A stretch of 35,000 bases of DNA from Symbiodinium natans (GCA_905221605.1 CAJNDS010002517.1:105001-140000), one strand, 5' to 3'; numbered from the stretch's first letter, positions 18,630 to 27,390 are shown. Numbers and translations are program-made. The notes: generated by a model from the letters alone, not told the origin.

Positions 18630-18722
18630 GCCGCCACCTTACACCTGCGAGACCTTCGGCGTGCGATGGGAGGCCTCTGGGCAGAGTGGGGGCGGGGCTG
18701 GGCGGGCGAGTTCGGGTTCAGA
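18630..18722 (+). other. Coding-like island (exon candidate)
   Basis: Preceded by CCCTAAA repeats and ACACCCCAG (AG at 18628-18629). The frame reads AATLHLRDLRRAMGGLWAEW then GRGWAGEFGFR with G/C third positions. A family D element follows at once. Confidence 0.36.
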
Positions 18723-18725
18723 CTT

Positions 18726-18828
18726 AGGATTACGGGTACTTATGGGTAAGTAGGGTTACAAGTAGCCTAAATAAGGTTGTGTTACCTCACTTATCACCCT
18801 ACTCATTAGCTATAAGTACCCATGAGCC
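18726..18828. mobile_element. Small inverted-repeat element, family D
   Basis: Left GGGTACTTATGGGTAAGTAG and right CACTTATCACCCTACTCATT...AAGTACCCATGAGCC form imperfect inverted repeats; ends resemble 1576-1673 and 30600-31050. Confidence 0.55.
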
Positions 18829-18903
18829 GGTTTAGGGTTTAGGGTCAAGTTGCGAAAGTCATGCAGCTATGTTGCAATATTCTGTATCTTAATTTACGTG
18901 CAG

Positions 18904-18960
18904 CAACCCACCCAGGTTTCGCGCATGCACTACAAGCTGTATTCCGATTCTAAGCCCTAA
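18904..18960 (+). other. Coding-like island
   Basis: After TTTACGTGCAG (AG at 18902-18903) the frame reads QPTQVSRMHYKLYSDSKP with an initial Q, stop TAA 18958-18960 within a CCCTAA word. Confidence 0.32.
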
Positions 18961-19019
18961 ATCTGATACTCGACCCCTGAAACCCCAAACCCAGATTCAA
19001 ATAACTTGGGAAACCTGGG

Positions 19020-19145
19020 TTCTTTTAGGTTTTGGGGGTTGTTGACTAAAACCGGGAGGGTTGAGTGAGGCATCAGGGTGGTTTTTTGGGCTGAGGTCTT
19101 GGGTTTAAGGTTTCGGGTTTAAGGTTTAGGGGTTAAGGTTTGGGT
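19020..19145 (+). repeat. Degenerate TTTAGGG-like sequence
   Basis: GGGTTTAAGGTTT and GGGTTAAGG words. Confidence 0.7.
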
Positions 19146-19266
19146 TACGTGGGGCTGATCTAAATTTATTTGGCCAACTCTTATGGTCTCAACGTAGGTC
19201 CTCTCTAAGATATGGTCCTGTTTGGGGTCCTTATCACAAGGCGGTTTCGAGCATTTAGAGAACTGA

Positions 19267-19340
19267 CCATATATATATATATATGTATATAAGTAAATAT
19301 AAATAAAGAATACATATATATATATATGTATATACATACC
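19267..19340. repeat. (AT)n microsatellites
   Basis: Two ATATAT tracts (19268-19285, 19314-19330) separated by AAGTAAATATAAATAAAG. The Tyr/Ile frame on the minus strand is an artefact. Confidence 0.95.
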
Positions 19341-19402
19341 TCCTTACTTCCAGGGGCATTGACAGGGACACACAGCTTAAACACATCTCTCCGAGACCCT
19401 GA

Positions 19403-19617
19403 GCTTTGGAACCCTAAACCCTAAACCCTAAACCCTAAACCCTAAACCCCTAAACCCCTAAACCCCTAAACCCTAAAACCTAAACTCTAAACCCGAAACC
19501 CTAAACCCTAAACCCTAAACCCTAAACCCTAAACCCTAAACCCTAAACCCTAAACCCTAAACCCTAAACCCTAAACCCTAAACCCTAACCCTAGGTGTCA
19601 CGTCTTTGCGCTTTGGA
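19403..19617. repeat. 8-bp direct repeat around a long CCCTAAA array
   Basis: GCTTTGGA occurs at 19403-19410 and 19610-19617. Between lie about 25 CCCTAAA-type units and 19 bases of unique sequence. Confidence 0.7.
19411..19592 (-). repeat. CCCTAAA array, about 25 units
   Basis: The longest array in the window, including CCCCTAAA variants at 19444-19468 and a clean block from 19498. Confidence 0.98.
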
Positions 19618-19984
19618 GGTTTTGTCGACTGAGCGAACTTCGGGCCTAGGTGTGAGGCGTTCAGATTTCTTTCTAGTAGTGGGGGTGCTTTTGCTGTGTC
19701 AGGGTGGTTAAACCCTGAAGGGCCCAAGACCCATCATTGAAGGCTTTTCATCTGCTTTGGGGGGCCCGAAACCTCATTTTTTGATGTCTTGGGCCGTTTG
19801 GTGAAGGGGTTAGGGTTTCCCCTAAACCCTAATCCCTAAATCCTAAACGCTTCGGTTAAGGGGTTAAGGTTTCCGGCTGGGCTGGCGCTCAGGGGCTGAA
19901 GAGTTACCGGCTCAGGGGTTTCGCATCTTGGGGTCCCCAGGGGATTCCCAGAATGTCTATCTGCTAGCCCTAGAGCCCTTCCTT
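19618..19984. other. Mixed unique and degenerate telomere-like sequence
   Basis: No supported gene. A small TTTCCCCTAAACCCTAATCC patch lies at 19815-19850. Confidence 0.5.
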
Positions 19985-20135
19985 CAACTCTGAACCCTAC
20001 ACCCTAAACCCTAAACCCTAAACCCTGAACCCTAAAACCTAAATCCTAAACCCTAAACCCTAAACCCTAAACCCTAAACCCCAAACCCTAAACCCTAAAC
20101 CCGGAACCCTAAACCCTAAACCCCAAACCCCAACC
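19985..20135 (-). repeat. CCCTAAA array with variants
   Basis: About 20 units, some CCCCAAA and CCCTGAA. Confidence 0.96.
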
Positions 20136-20168
20136 ATATGCCAAGCACGGGCCGGGCAACGCCCGCAG

Positions 20169-20219
20169 GACGTGAAGTTCACGGCCAAGGAAGAGGAATC
20201 CGAGGATGAGGTTGGGTAG
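20169..20219 (+). other. Coding-like acidic island (exon candidate)
   Basis: After CGCCCGCAG (AG 20167-20168) the frame reads DVKFTAKEEESEDEVG, stop TAG 20217-20219. It looks like an acidic protein C-terminus. Left CCCTAAA, right TTTAGGG. The end TTGGGTAGCCCA resembles the end of the island at 3023 (CTTGGTAGCCCA). Confidence 0.4.
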
Positions 20220-20224
20220 CCCAG

Positions 20225-20460
20225 AGGTTTAGGGTTTTGGGGGCTTCGGGGTTTAGGGGTTTATAGGGTTTATAGGGTTTAGGGGTTCAGGGTTTAGGGT
20301 TTAGGGCTAGAATTAAGGGTTTAGGGTTGGGGGTTTCGGCGTTTGGGACGAGGTTTGGGAGCTTTGGGACGCGTAGGGTTTGGGATTTAGGGGTTCAGGG
20401 GTCTGGGGGTTTAGGGGTCTAGGGGTCTAGGGCTTTGGGGGTTTAGGGTTGAGGGTGTTT
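20225..20460 (+). repeat. Degenerate TTTAGGG array
   Basis: TTTAGGGG, TTTATAGGG and TCTAGGGG variants. Confidence 0.9.
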
Positions 20461-20477
20461 CGCGTGAGGGGTGGGAG

Positions 20478-20543
20478 ACGTGGGCCGGATTGCTTGAGGT
20501 CGCTGAATGCGCCCAGACACCTCGAAAACGAGCCACCCTGGCC
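20478..20543 (+). other. Coding-like island
   Basis: TWAGLLEVAECAQTPRKRAT then LA in frame, between G-rich repeats on the left and CCCTAAA on the right. Orientation is opposite to most islands. Confidence 0.22.
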
Positions 20544-20637
20544 CTAAACCCTAAACCCTAAACCCTAAACCCTAAACCCTAAACCCTAAACCCTAAACCC
20601 TAAACCCTAAACCCTAAACCCTAAACCCTAAACCCTA
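20544..20637 (-). repeat. CCCTAAA array, 13 units
   Basis: Clean array. Confidence 0.98.
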
Positions 20638-21235
20638 CATGGGCGAGGACCCAGAGTCGACCCTTCTTCCCCCCCCCCTTTTTTGAGGGTTTGGGTTCTC
20701 TTAAAAAAGCTGGGTTCCCTTCAGAACTCCTTTAACCCAAAAAGGGTTTCGGGTTTCGGGTTTAGGGTTTAGGGTTGAGGGTTTAGGGTTTAGGGTCTAG
20801 GGTTCCTTTTTATTCCTAAGCTGCTCTTGGGTCTAGTGGGGTTAGGCTTAGGGTTTAGGGCTTAAGGCCCTTAGCCCCAATAACTTTTCAGTTCTTAGTA
20901 AACATCAAAAGCCATCCCAAAGAAACAGCCCCAAAGCCTGAAGATCGTAAGTCGTGACACGCTCAAGACCCCTTGGAACTTTAACAAAGCCCGAAACCGC
21001 CCTATAGGCTCCCTCAAGCCCAAATTCACCGGTGCGCAGCCCGAAACCCCCAACCCTCAACCCCAAAACCTCTGAAGCCCCGAAACCCGATCATACAAAT
21101 TTGAAAAGCTCCTGGAGTTGACTGGTTCTTAGTAGGGGAGGTAGTTCAGTACCTTATCCCCTTATCTTACCCCGTAAGGGGCTCATTTGGGGTACCCAAC
21201 TCCCTATAATCGGCAAAGGCCTCTCCGTAAACACC
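20638..21235. other. Degenerate telomere-like sequence, no gene seen
   Basis: C-run/T-run at 20669-20685, TTTAGGG-like 20745-20865, then long C-rich decayed CCCTAAA words to 21080 and unique sequence to 21235. Confidence 0.6.
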
Positions 21236-21410
21236 CCTAAAGCCCTTAAACCCTCAACCCGCAACCCCCTAAACCCTCAACCCCCAACCCCCTAAACCTC
21301 AAACTCCTAACCCCCTAAACCTCAAACTCCTAACCCCCTAAACCCTAGCCCTAAACCCTAAACCCTAAACCCTAAACCCTAAACCCTAAACCCTAAACCC
21401 TAAACCCCCA
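21236..21410 (-). repeat. CCCTAAA array with longer-period repeats
   Basis: AACCCCCTAAACCTCAAACTC-type units of about 22 bp (21262-21340) followed by nine clean CCCTAAA units. Confidence 0.93.
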
Positions 21411-21462
21411 TTCAATCCCTTAAAGCGCCCCCCCCTAAAAGCCTCCTCGGGCCAGGGCGCAG

Positions 21463-21529
21463 AGCCGCCCCTGGAAGGGCAGGTCGTGCCGGAGCCGCCG
21501 CCGGATCCCTGGGGCGCCCCTTTTTTTGA
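21463..21529 (+). other. Coding-like island
   Basis: Near GGGCGCAG the frame reads EPPLEGQVVPEPPPDPWGA. Very GC-rich and proline-rich, so several frames are open; weak. Confidence 0.22.
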
Positions 21530-21665
21530 GGGTTTTTAGGAGTTTTGTCTTTAGGAGTCTTTAGGAGTTCTTAGGAGTCTTTAGGAGTCTTTAGGAGTCT
21601 TTAGGAGTCTTTAGGAGTCTTTAGGAGTTTTGTCTTTAGGAGTTCTTAGGAGCTTTTAGGATTGT
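21530..21665 (+). repeat. TTTAGGAGTC decamer repeat
   Basis: About a dozen TTTAGGAGTC/TCTTAGGAGT units, a 10-bp derivative of the telomere-type word. Confidence 0.93.
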
Positions 21666-22180
21666 TTAGGGTTTTAGCGTTTTAGGGGGTTTAAGGTTTA
21701 GGGTTTGGCGTTTGGGGTTTAGGGTTGAGGGTTGAGGGTTTAGGGCTTATAAGGGTTTAGGGTTTAGGGGTTTAGGGGTTTAGGGGTTTAGGGATTTAGG
21801 GGTTCATGTAGGGGTTTACGGGTTTAGGGGTTAGTTTAGTGGTTCAGTGGTTTAGGGATCTAGGGTTCAGGGGTTCAGGAGTTTCGGGTTCAGGGTTTAG
21901 GGGTTTCGGGTTGAGGGGTTTCGGGTTGAAGGTTTAGGGGTTCAGGGTTTAGGGGTTTCGGGTTAAGGGGTTGAGGGTTCACAGGGTTTAGGGTCTAGGG
22001 GGTTTAACATTTTGGGTTTAGAGCTTCGGGTCTCTTCTCTCTTCTCGTAGGGTTCATGGGTCGTTTAGGGCTCCAAAGCCAGCCGCCCCAGCAACCCTTA
22101 GCTCCTAGACTCATGTTTAGGGTTCAGGGTTCAGGGTTCAGGGTTTAGGGTAATGGGTTTAGGGTGTTTAGGGTCATTCA
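21666..22180 (+). repeat. Degenerate TTTAGGG array
   Basis: TTTAGGGG, TTCAGGGG, TTTCGGG and TTGAGGG variants, interrupted by a unique stretch at 22025-22110. Confidence 0.92.
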
Positions 22181-22325
22181 GGGTTTAAACAACAGCAAGA
22201 ACACACAAAGATAAACCTAACCTGTGTAGCTTCCTCAAGGCCCTCAGCTTCCATATGCTCCCACAGCTGGTTGGGAGCCCTCAACCCGAAACCCCCAACC
22301 ACCAGCTGCACACTCCAAACCCTAC
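22181..22325. other. Unique stretch then decayed C-rich words
   Basis: No supported gene. Confidence 0.5.
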
Positions 22326-22460
22326 GGTAAACCCCTAAACCCCTAAACCCCTAAACCCCTAAACCCCTAAACCCCTAAACCCCTTAACCCCTTAACCCCT
22401 TAACCCCTTAACCCTAAACCCTTAAACCCCTAAACCCCTAAACCCTAAACCCCTAATTTT
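22326..22460 (-). repeat. CCCCTAAA / CCCCTTAA octamer array
   Basis: Seven CCCCTAAA units followed by four CCCCTTAA units, then CCCTAAA. Locally uniform 8-bp variants. Confidence 0.95.
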
Positions 22461-22480
22461 CTGAACGCACGCTCTCCAGG

Positions 22481-22522
22481 GCATCGCGTGAGCGGCTGCT
22501 CATCGCGAAAAGTTTCGAATGA
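22481..22522 (+). other. Short coding-like island
   Basis: After CGCTCTCCAG the frame reads ASRERLLIAKSFE then TGA. Only 13 codons. Confidence 0.2.
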
Positions 22523-22606
22523 CGCAGTTCCGTGGGACGGCAGCGCTTCTCTTGCTTTCGTCAGAAAGTGAAAATGGAGCTGTTAACATCCGCCCGCAAG
22601 AAGCCT

Positions 22607-22702
22607 AGGGTTTAGGGTTTAGGGTTTAGGGTTTAGGGTTTAGGGTTTAGGGTTTAGGGTTTAGGGTTTAGGGTTTAGGGTTTAGGGTTTAGGGTTTAGG
22701 GT
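22607..22702 (+). repeat. TTTAGGG array, 13-14 units
   Basis: Clean array. Confidence 0.98.
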
Positions 22703-22714
22703 TCACCCTACCAG

Positions 22715-22813
22715 GCGCCCTCTCCGGAGCGCACGCTGAGGCTCCAGCCTTTCCGGGTTGGTTCCGACACACCACTGGGGCGTCGTACTCTGTCAAGAGG
22801 GCTCACCTTATAA
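22715..22813 (+). other. Coding-like island (exon candidate)
   Basis: After CACCCTACCAG (AG 22713-22714) 32 codons are open: APSPERTLRLQPFRVGSDTP then LGRRTLSRGLTL, stop TAA 22811-22813. A second open frame also crosses this stretch (22758-22976), so frame choice is uncertain. Confidence 0.32.
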
Positions 22814-22851
22814 AAGGCGCGAGCGTACGAGAGCTCAGCAGAGACTCCTAG

Positions 22852-23037
22852 CTGCTCGCGACATCAAGATTGATCGAGGACTTGCCGGTGACATATCAGG
22901 ATGGGATGCCTCCTGGGATCCGCGGCGCTGTGATTGGGTGGCTCGGTTGGCCCCGAGAGATCTTTCAGGCTTATGACGATTACCGGCGCCCTGATGAAGT
23001 CTGCAGAGTGAAGGGGAAGCTCGTTGGAACTTACTTG
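22852..23037 (+). other. Longest exon-like island outside the PPR gene
   Basis: Sixty-two open codons from the AG at 22850-22851 to a GTGCGT donor-like site at 23038. The frame includes IEDLPVTYQDGMPPGIRGAV then IGWLGWPREIFQAYDDYRRP and DEVCRVKGKLVGTYL. Composition and absence of repeats look genuinely coding. I do not recognise the family. Confidence 0.48.
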
Positions 23038-23097
23038 GTGCGTGGGTTTGTTAAAGGATGTCTTTTTTTGTTTTTGTTTTTTTTTCTGGGGGTGGGG

Positions 23098-23300
23098 TTA
23101 GTTTAGTTCTAGGGTTCATGGGGGTTTTGGGGTTTGAGAGGGTCTAGGGTTTACGGACCTGTTGTGGCTATTCGGGCTTCTAGGGTTTTCGGATTTTGTG
23201 TGGTTTTGTGCCATGATAGGGTTTCTAGGATTTGGGGGTTTCTAGGGTTTAGGGTGTCATAGGTCTTAGAATACTTGAGTGTTTAGGGATAGGGCCTTTG
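23098..23300 (+). repeat. Degenerate TTTAGGG-like sequence
   Basis: TCTAGGGTTT and GGGGTTTTGGGGTTT words. Confidence 0.75.
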
Positions 23301-23382
23301 CTGCTTACACTTGCTCAGGGTTTCATTTGGGAGCTTAGCAAAATTAAGGAACAGCCCTTGCAAGCCGAATTCACACCTTAAA

Positions 23383-23478
23383 CTAAACCCTAAACCCTAA
23401 ACCCTAAACCCTAAACCCTAAACCCTAAACCCTAAACCCTAAACCCTAAACCCTAAACCCTAAACCCTAAACCCTAAA
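23383..23478 (-). repeat. CCCTAAA array, 13-14 units
   Basis: Clean array. Confidence 0.98.
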
Positions 23479-23494
23479 CGCTACCATGGCCCAG

Positions 23495-23585
23495 GCCACT
23501 TGCACCTGAGCCCACAGAATCTCCAGACGGGGCCCCATCCTCTGCGGACTCTGCAGGCTGATGTGGGCCTTTCCTTTTTCATTGG
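23495..23585 (+). other. Coding-like island (exon candidate)
   Basis: After CATGGCCCAG (AG 23493-23494) the frame reads HLHLSPQNLQTGPHPLRTLQ then ADVGLSFFIGF, running into TTTAGGG. Left CCCTAAA, right TTTAGGG. Confidence 0.35.
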
Positions 23586-23745
23586 GTTCAGGGTTTAGGG
23601 TTTAGGGTTTAGGGTTTAGGGTTTGGGTTTAGGGTTTAGGGTTTAGGGTTTAGGGTGTAGGGTGTAGGGTGTAGGGTTTAGGGTTTAGGGTTTAGGGTTT
23701 GGAGTTTGGGGTTTAGGGTTTTGGGGTTTTGGGTTTAGGGTTTTG
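23586..23745 (+). repeat. TTTAGGG array with GTGTAGG variants
   Basis: About 20 units. Confidence 0.97.
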
Positions 23746-24074
23746 TGTTTAGTCTGTACGTAGAGTTTAGAGCGAAACCCTCAGCCCTTAACCCTAAAAA
23801 CGGCTTTGGGGAGGCTCTGCGCCTGCGAGTTGAGGGGTTCAAGGGCCCAAGGCTTTATAGGGGTTTTGGGGAAGCTGTGGGCAGTTCAACGTGTTTCCTA
23901 CTCTTTTCTTCTGGGGTTTCGGGTTTACGCTTTAGGTTTGAGGCTGCCTCCATAACTTTGTAACTTAGGTTGAACGCTGGGTACCCAGTGCTTTGTAAGC
24001 CTAAGCTGGGCTGCCGAACCCTAAACCCAAACCGTAAACCCTAAGCCCAAATCCTCACGTATTACAGACTTCAG
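23746..24074. other. G-rich unique sequence, no supported gene
   Basis: A 72-codon frame (23745-23963) has Gly/Arg/Phe-rich text with GFGEALRLRVEGF and GFGEAVGS; it may be decayed repeat. C-rich CCCTAAA-like words occur at 24008-24052. Confidence 0.4.
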
Positions 24075-24138
24075 CCCCATGTCCACTGTGCCGGCGCCAA
24101 GGAGTTGTGGCTGCGTAGCACAGCTAGGCTCCCAAGCG
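24075..24138 (+). other. Coding-like island with canonical GTGAGT donor
   Basis: Starts after GACTTCAG (AG 24073-24074) and ends at GTGAGT (24139-24144). The frame reads PHVHCAGAKELWLRSTARLP then S. Both edges match splice signals, making it one of the better exon candidates. Confidence 0.42.
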
Positions 24139-24219
24139 GTGAGTTGTGCAACCGAGAACCTGGCAAACCTCACAAAAGCCATATGGCCCCCCCCCCCCCC
24201 GCCCTCCGGCCCAACACTC

Positions 24220-24672
24220 GGTTCAGGGTTTACAAGGGTGAAGGGTATAGAGTTAAAGGGGTTCAGAGTTTAAAATTTAAGGGGTTCAGCGTTTAAGGGT
24301 TTGCGTGCTTAAGGCTCTAGAGTTTCGGGGTCTAAGGACTTCGGGGTTGAAGGGTTGAAGGCTTTAAGGGTTCAAGGCTTTAACAACACTAAGCCCTGCA
24401 CCTTATAACCCCTATGAAACCTATAAACCCTAAAAGCCCTATAAACCCAAAACCCCAAACCCCAAGGTTCAATGGGTTTGCTTGGAGGTTCTTGGTGCGC
24501 AGTAACCCAATGCTAACTGCACTTGTCACCCTACTAGGGTTCTTCAAGGGTCTTACGTGGATTATCACAATTATAAGTACCCTAACCCCTAAAACCTGAA
24601 CCCTACACCCTAAGCCCTAAGCCCTAAGCCCTAAACCCTAAACCCTAAACCCTAAACCCTAAACCCTAAACC
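24220..24672. repeat. Degenerate telomere-like stretch ending in a CCCTAAA array
   Basis: GGGTTCA/TTAAGGG words to 24385, C-rich words to 24470, a unique stretch with family D-like ends (24480-24590), then CCCTAAG/CCCTAAA units 24601-24672. Confidence 0.8.
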
Positions 24673-24680
24673 AAGTGCAG

Positions 24681-24774
24681 AGGCTCCCCTCGCTCTCCCG
24701 TGTCCTGCTCCGACGGAGAGGAGGCTGATCCCGAGGCCTTCCTTCCCGACTTAATCACCCGATTAATTTGGGGT
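24681..24774 (+). other. Coding-like island (exon candidate)
   Basis: After CCAAGTGCAG (AG 24679-24680) the frame reads GSPRSPVSCSDGEEADPEAF then LPDLITRLIWG, running into TTTAGGG. Acidic middle, G/C third positions. Left CCCTAAA, right TTTAGGG. Confidence 0.42.
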
Positions 24775-24850
24775 CTAGGGTTTAGGGTTTAGGGTTTAGG
24801 GCAAAGTTTTGGGTTTAGGGTTTAGAGTTTAGGGTTTAGGGTTTAGGCTG
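24775..24850 (+). repeat. TTTAGGG array
   Basis: About nine units with one interruption (GCAAAGTTTTGGG). Confidence 0.96.
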
Positions 24851-24905
24851 TTTTTTTTGTGTTTGGGGGTTTAGGCTTCAGGCTTTAGGCGTTTGAGCCT
24901 GCAAG

Positions 24906-24995
24906 GTGAATCGTAGCTGGGTGAAAGGGTGGCCCGGAGATCTTCCAAAGGTTGCAGGCCTTCATATCCTGACTGACCTGATTCATCCAGACATG
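24906..24995 (+). other. Coding-like island
   Basis: After CCTGCAAG the frame reads VNRSWVKGWPGDLPKVAGLH then ILTDLIHPDM, meeting TTTAGGG at its end. Confidence 0.35.
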
Positions 24996-25400
24996 TTTAG
25001 GGTGTAGGTTTTAGGGGTTCGGGTTTAGGGTTTAGGGCCAGTCTCTAAGCGCCTAAACCGCTTAAATCCCCTAAGCCCCTGGCCCCAAAGCCCTCTAACC
25101 TCTTAACTCTTTAACCATATCAATCCTAGAACCTAAACTTGTTCTAAATCCAAATGATAAAGCCGGAAACCCCCAAACCCGACAAAAATAGAAGCAACAA
25201 CGACCTCAAAAAAGAAGCCCCTTGCAAGTGTCTGTTGAGGGTTTTTGGGCTCAGGGGCGATTTCTGCGTGTATCAAGTCAAACTCAGTACTCGTACGTAT
25301 TCATTTAAAAGGTTTACATGGCTTTCTTTTGGGCCGATGAAGTTCTTCAGGTGTTTCTTCTCCTCCTGATAGAGCCAGTAGGGGGCTTCCGGTTAGGGGG
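24996..25400. other. Degenerate repeats and a unique stretch
   Basis: TTTAGGG-like to 25037, C-rich words to 25150, then unique sequence. A 71-codon frame (25154-25369) crosses it without recognisable features. Confidence 0.45.
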
Positions 25401-25980
25401 AAAAGCTTCAAAGCATTCCACCTAACCCTGCACCCTAGATCCGAGCCCTAAAGCTTAAAGCTTAAAGCCTAAACCTTAAGCCGAAGCCCTAAGCCCCAAA
25501 GCGCGAAACCCTAAACCTTAAGCCGGGCTGCAGGCACCCTACGAGCCCTAAATCCTGGACGAAAGCCACACTTCAAACCCTGTAAACCCCGAAGCCCGAC
25601 ATCCTACACCCGCAGCCCTGAAACCCTTAAATATCCTATAAACCCCTAAGCCCTGAATCCCTGAACCTTAAACCCTAACATCTGAACCCTTAAGCCTTGA
25701 ACCCTAAACCCTGAAACCCCTAAACCCTGCATCAATCTAAGGGTAGTTGACCGGTTAGTTTTATGTTCCTTAAGATGGCCTCGTACCTTCTTCCAAGGGT
25801 TCTGAACTATGGATCTTTTTGGGTTCAGTAGGGGGTATAGCAGGAGTTTCTAAGGGGTCCCCATTACGGGCGCATAGTAAGGGACCATGACCCTCAACCC
25901 TAAACCTTAATACCTAAACCCTAAACCCTAAACCCTTAACCCTAAACCCCAAACCCTAAACCCTAAACCTTGCATCAATC
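25401..25980 (-). repeat. Degenerate CCCTAAA sequence with unique interruptions
   Basis: CCCTAAAGC, CCTTAAGCC and CCCTGAACC words to 25735; unique 25741-25885; CCCTAAA array 25888-25970. Confidence 0.85.
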
Positions 25981-25986
25981 TTGCAG

Positions 25987-26067
25987 CCCTGAAGACAGCA
26001 GGTGGACAGTTCGCCCCATGCGGAGTCAGCCGACGCCAGCCCAGCCAGGGGCACGGGGGTGGCAGGG
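25987..26067 (+). other. Coding-like island (exon candidate)
   Basis: After CAATCTTGCAG (AG 25985-25986) the frame reads PEDSRWTVRPMRSQPTPAQP then GARGWQ and enters TTTAGGG. Left CCCTAAA, right TTTAGGG. Confidence 0.36.
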
Positions 26068-26158
26068 TTTAGGGTTTAGGGTTTAGGGTTTGGGGTTTGG
26101 GGTTTGGGGTTTGGGGTTTGGGGTTTGGGGTTTGGGGTTTGGGGTTTGGGGTTTAGGG
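26068..26158 (+). repeat. TTTAGGG array converted to TTTGGGG
   Basis: Three TTTAGGG units, then nine uniform TTTGGGG units (about 26089-26150), then TTTAGGG. Confidence 0.97.
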
Positions 26159-26280
26159 CCACCAAAGAAAGCTACCCTTCAACCCAAACCGTAGACGCCT
26201 ACCCTTAATTATACCCGAAATGTACTCCTATCTTCTTCTGGGATGATAAATAGAGACTGATTTCTGGCCATGGCTTTAGT

Positions 26281-26395
26281 TAGGGTTTAGGGTTTAGGGT
26301 TTAGGGTTTAGGGTTTAGGGTTTAGGGTTTAGGGTTTAGGGTTTAGGGTTTAGGGTTTAGGGTTTAGGGTTTAGGGTTTAGGGTTAGGGGTTTGG
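26281..26395 (+). repeat. TTTAGGG array, about 15 units
   Basis: Clean array ending GGGTTAGGGG. Confidence 0.98.
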
Positions 26396-26406
26396 GGCCC
26401 CTTGAT

Positions 26407-26502
26407 ATGCAACGGAATATGAGAATCCTGCTTCTAGCAGCCGCCCCTGAAGCCGAAACCCCCTTGCAGATCGGAAGCTTGCGTTTCTTTGTCAAAACCT
26501 AA
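26407..26502 (+). other. Small ATG-initiated frame
   Basis: ATG 26407 to TAA 26500-26502, 31 codons: MQRNMRILLLAAAPEAETPL then QIGSLRFFVKT. An internal CCCTTGCAG (26461-26469) could be an acceptor. Signal-peptide-like start, but too short to trust. Confidence 0.27.
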
Positions 26503-26545
26503 TTCTAAACCCTAAACCCTAAAACCCTAAACCCTAAACCCTAGG
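26503..26545 (-). repeat. CCCTAAA array
   Basis: Five units. Confidence 0.96.
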
Positions 26546-26546
26546 C

Positions 26547-26615
26547 TCCCGGGTCACTCCCTTGAACGCCCTGCAGACACTAAAGAATTTCGGTTTCTTG
26601 TTTGATGGGTGCACC
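26547..26615 (+). other. Coding-like island
   Basis: SRVTPLNALQTLKNFGFLFD then GCT in frame; an internal CCCTGCAG could be an acceptor. Confidence 0.28.
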
Positions 26616-26667
26616 CTACACCCTAAACCCTCAACCCTCTACCCAAACCTCATTTTTTGAAAACCCT

Positions 26668-26730
26668 GCCAAAACTCCGAGGCGGATGCTGCGGCAGAGG
26701 ACTTTCCAGGCAGACTGTGACGACTTGTAG
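26668..26730 (+). other. Coding-like island
   Basis: AKTPRRMLRQRTFQADCDDL followed by TAG 26728-26730. Confidence 0.28.
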
Positions 26731-26770
26731 GCTTTTTGCTTTGTGTAATATAGGGCCTTCATAAACAGAA

Positions 26771-26848
26771 TAGGGGTCTGGTGGGATATTATCGTATAAA
26801 TATTTAGTGACCATAAGGGAATACTAGCTGTAACTACTCCGACCCCTA
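26771..26848. mobile_element. Small inverted-repeat element, family C
   Basis: TAGGGGTC (26771-26778) and GACCCCTA (26841-26848) bound the element. Its right half is homologous, reversed, to the left half of 789-900. Confidence 0.55.
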
Positions 26849-26883
26849 GATTGTGCTTTGCGGCTTGTCGGTTGCAGCCTGAT

Positions 26884-26936
26884 AACCCTCCCCCACCCGC
26901 GCCCCCCCGCCCCCCCGCCCCCCACCCCCACCTCCC
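26884..26936. repeat. C-rich low-complexity tract
   Basis: Runs of C broken by A, G and T. Confidence 0.95.
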
Positions 26937-27234
26937 CTGTAAGGGACCTTATGAATTATTTAGGGGTGAAATGGGGGGGTTAGGTATATAGGGACTATAT
27001 TGGTGTTTCGGGGGGTTAGAAACAAAAGGACTAAGGCAAGGTTAAGGATCCCTTCTAGGGGTCACTCGTTATACCCCTTAAATGTAAGTACTTCCCTTAG
27101 TGTGTGGTGCTAGATAGGACCCCAGATATATCTCAAGCCAACCCAGTTACTGGAAGTGTAAGGATTTGGGAGTGTAGGTTGCATGAGAGTTCATTCTAGC
27201 CCGGATCGCTGGTTCGAGCACGCGCGCTCGCCAG
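26937..27234. other. Unique sequence, no gene seen
   Basis: G-runs at 26970-26977 and 27009-27015; otherwise nothing recognised. Confidence 0.45.
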
Positions 27235-27309
27235 GCAGAAAAGGACCACATGTCAGCGACGATGATAACAGCGTGGTGGGGGCCTGAGTTGCAGCTCCGC
27301 GGGTTTTAG
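27235..27309 (+). other. Coding-like island (exon candidate)
   Basis: After GCTCGCCAG (AG 27233-27234) the frame reads AEKDHMSATMITAWWGPELQ then LRGF, stop TAG 27307-27309 made by the start of the TTTAGGG array. Confidence 0.35.
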
Positions 27310-27390
27310 GGCTTAGGGTTTAGGGTTTAGGGTTTAGGGTTTAAGGTTTAGGGTTTAGGGTTTAGGGTTGAGGGTTGAGGGTTGAGGCTC
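27305..27390 (+). repeat. TTTAGGG array
   Basis: About eleven units, ending in three TTGAGGG. Confidence 0.96.

Noticed and set aside
19119-19337. Tyr/Ile-rich minus-strand frame
   Set aside because: Translation of (AT)n microsatellites.
19411-19592. Chromosome end
   Set aside because: The array is only about 25 units and continues into other sequence on both sides; all arrays here are interstitial and occur in both orientations.
27181-27240. tRNA-like GGTTCGA word
   Set aside because: No matching T-stem, anticodon arm or acceptor stem could be drawn around it.
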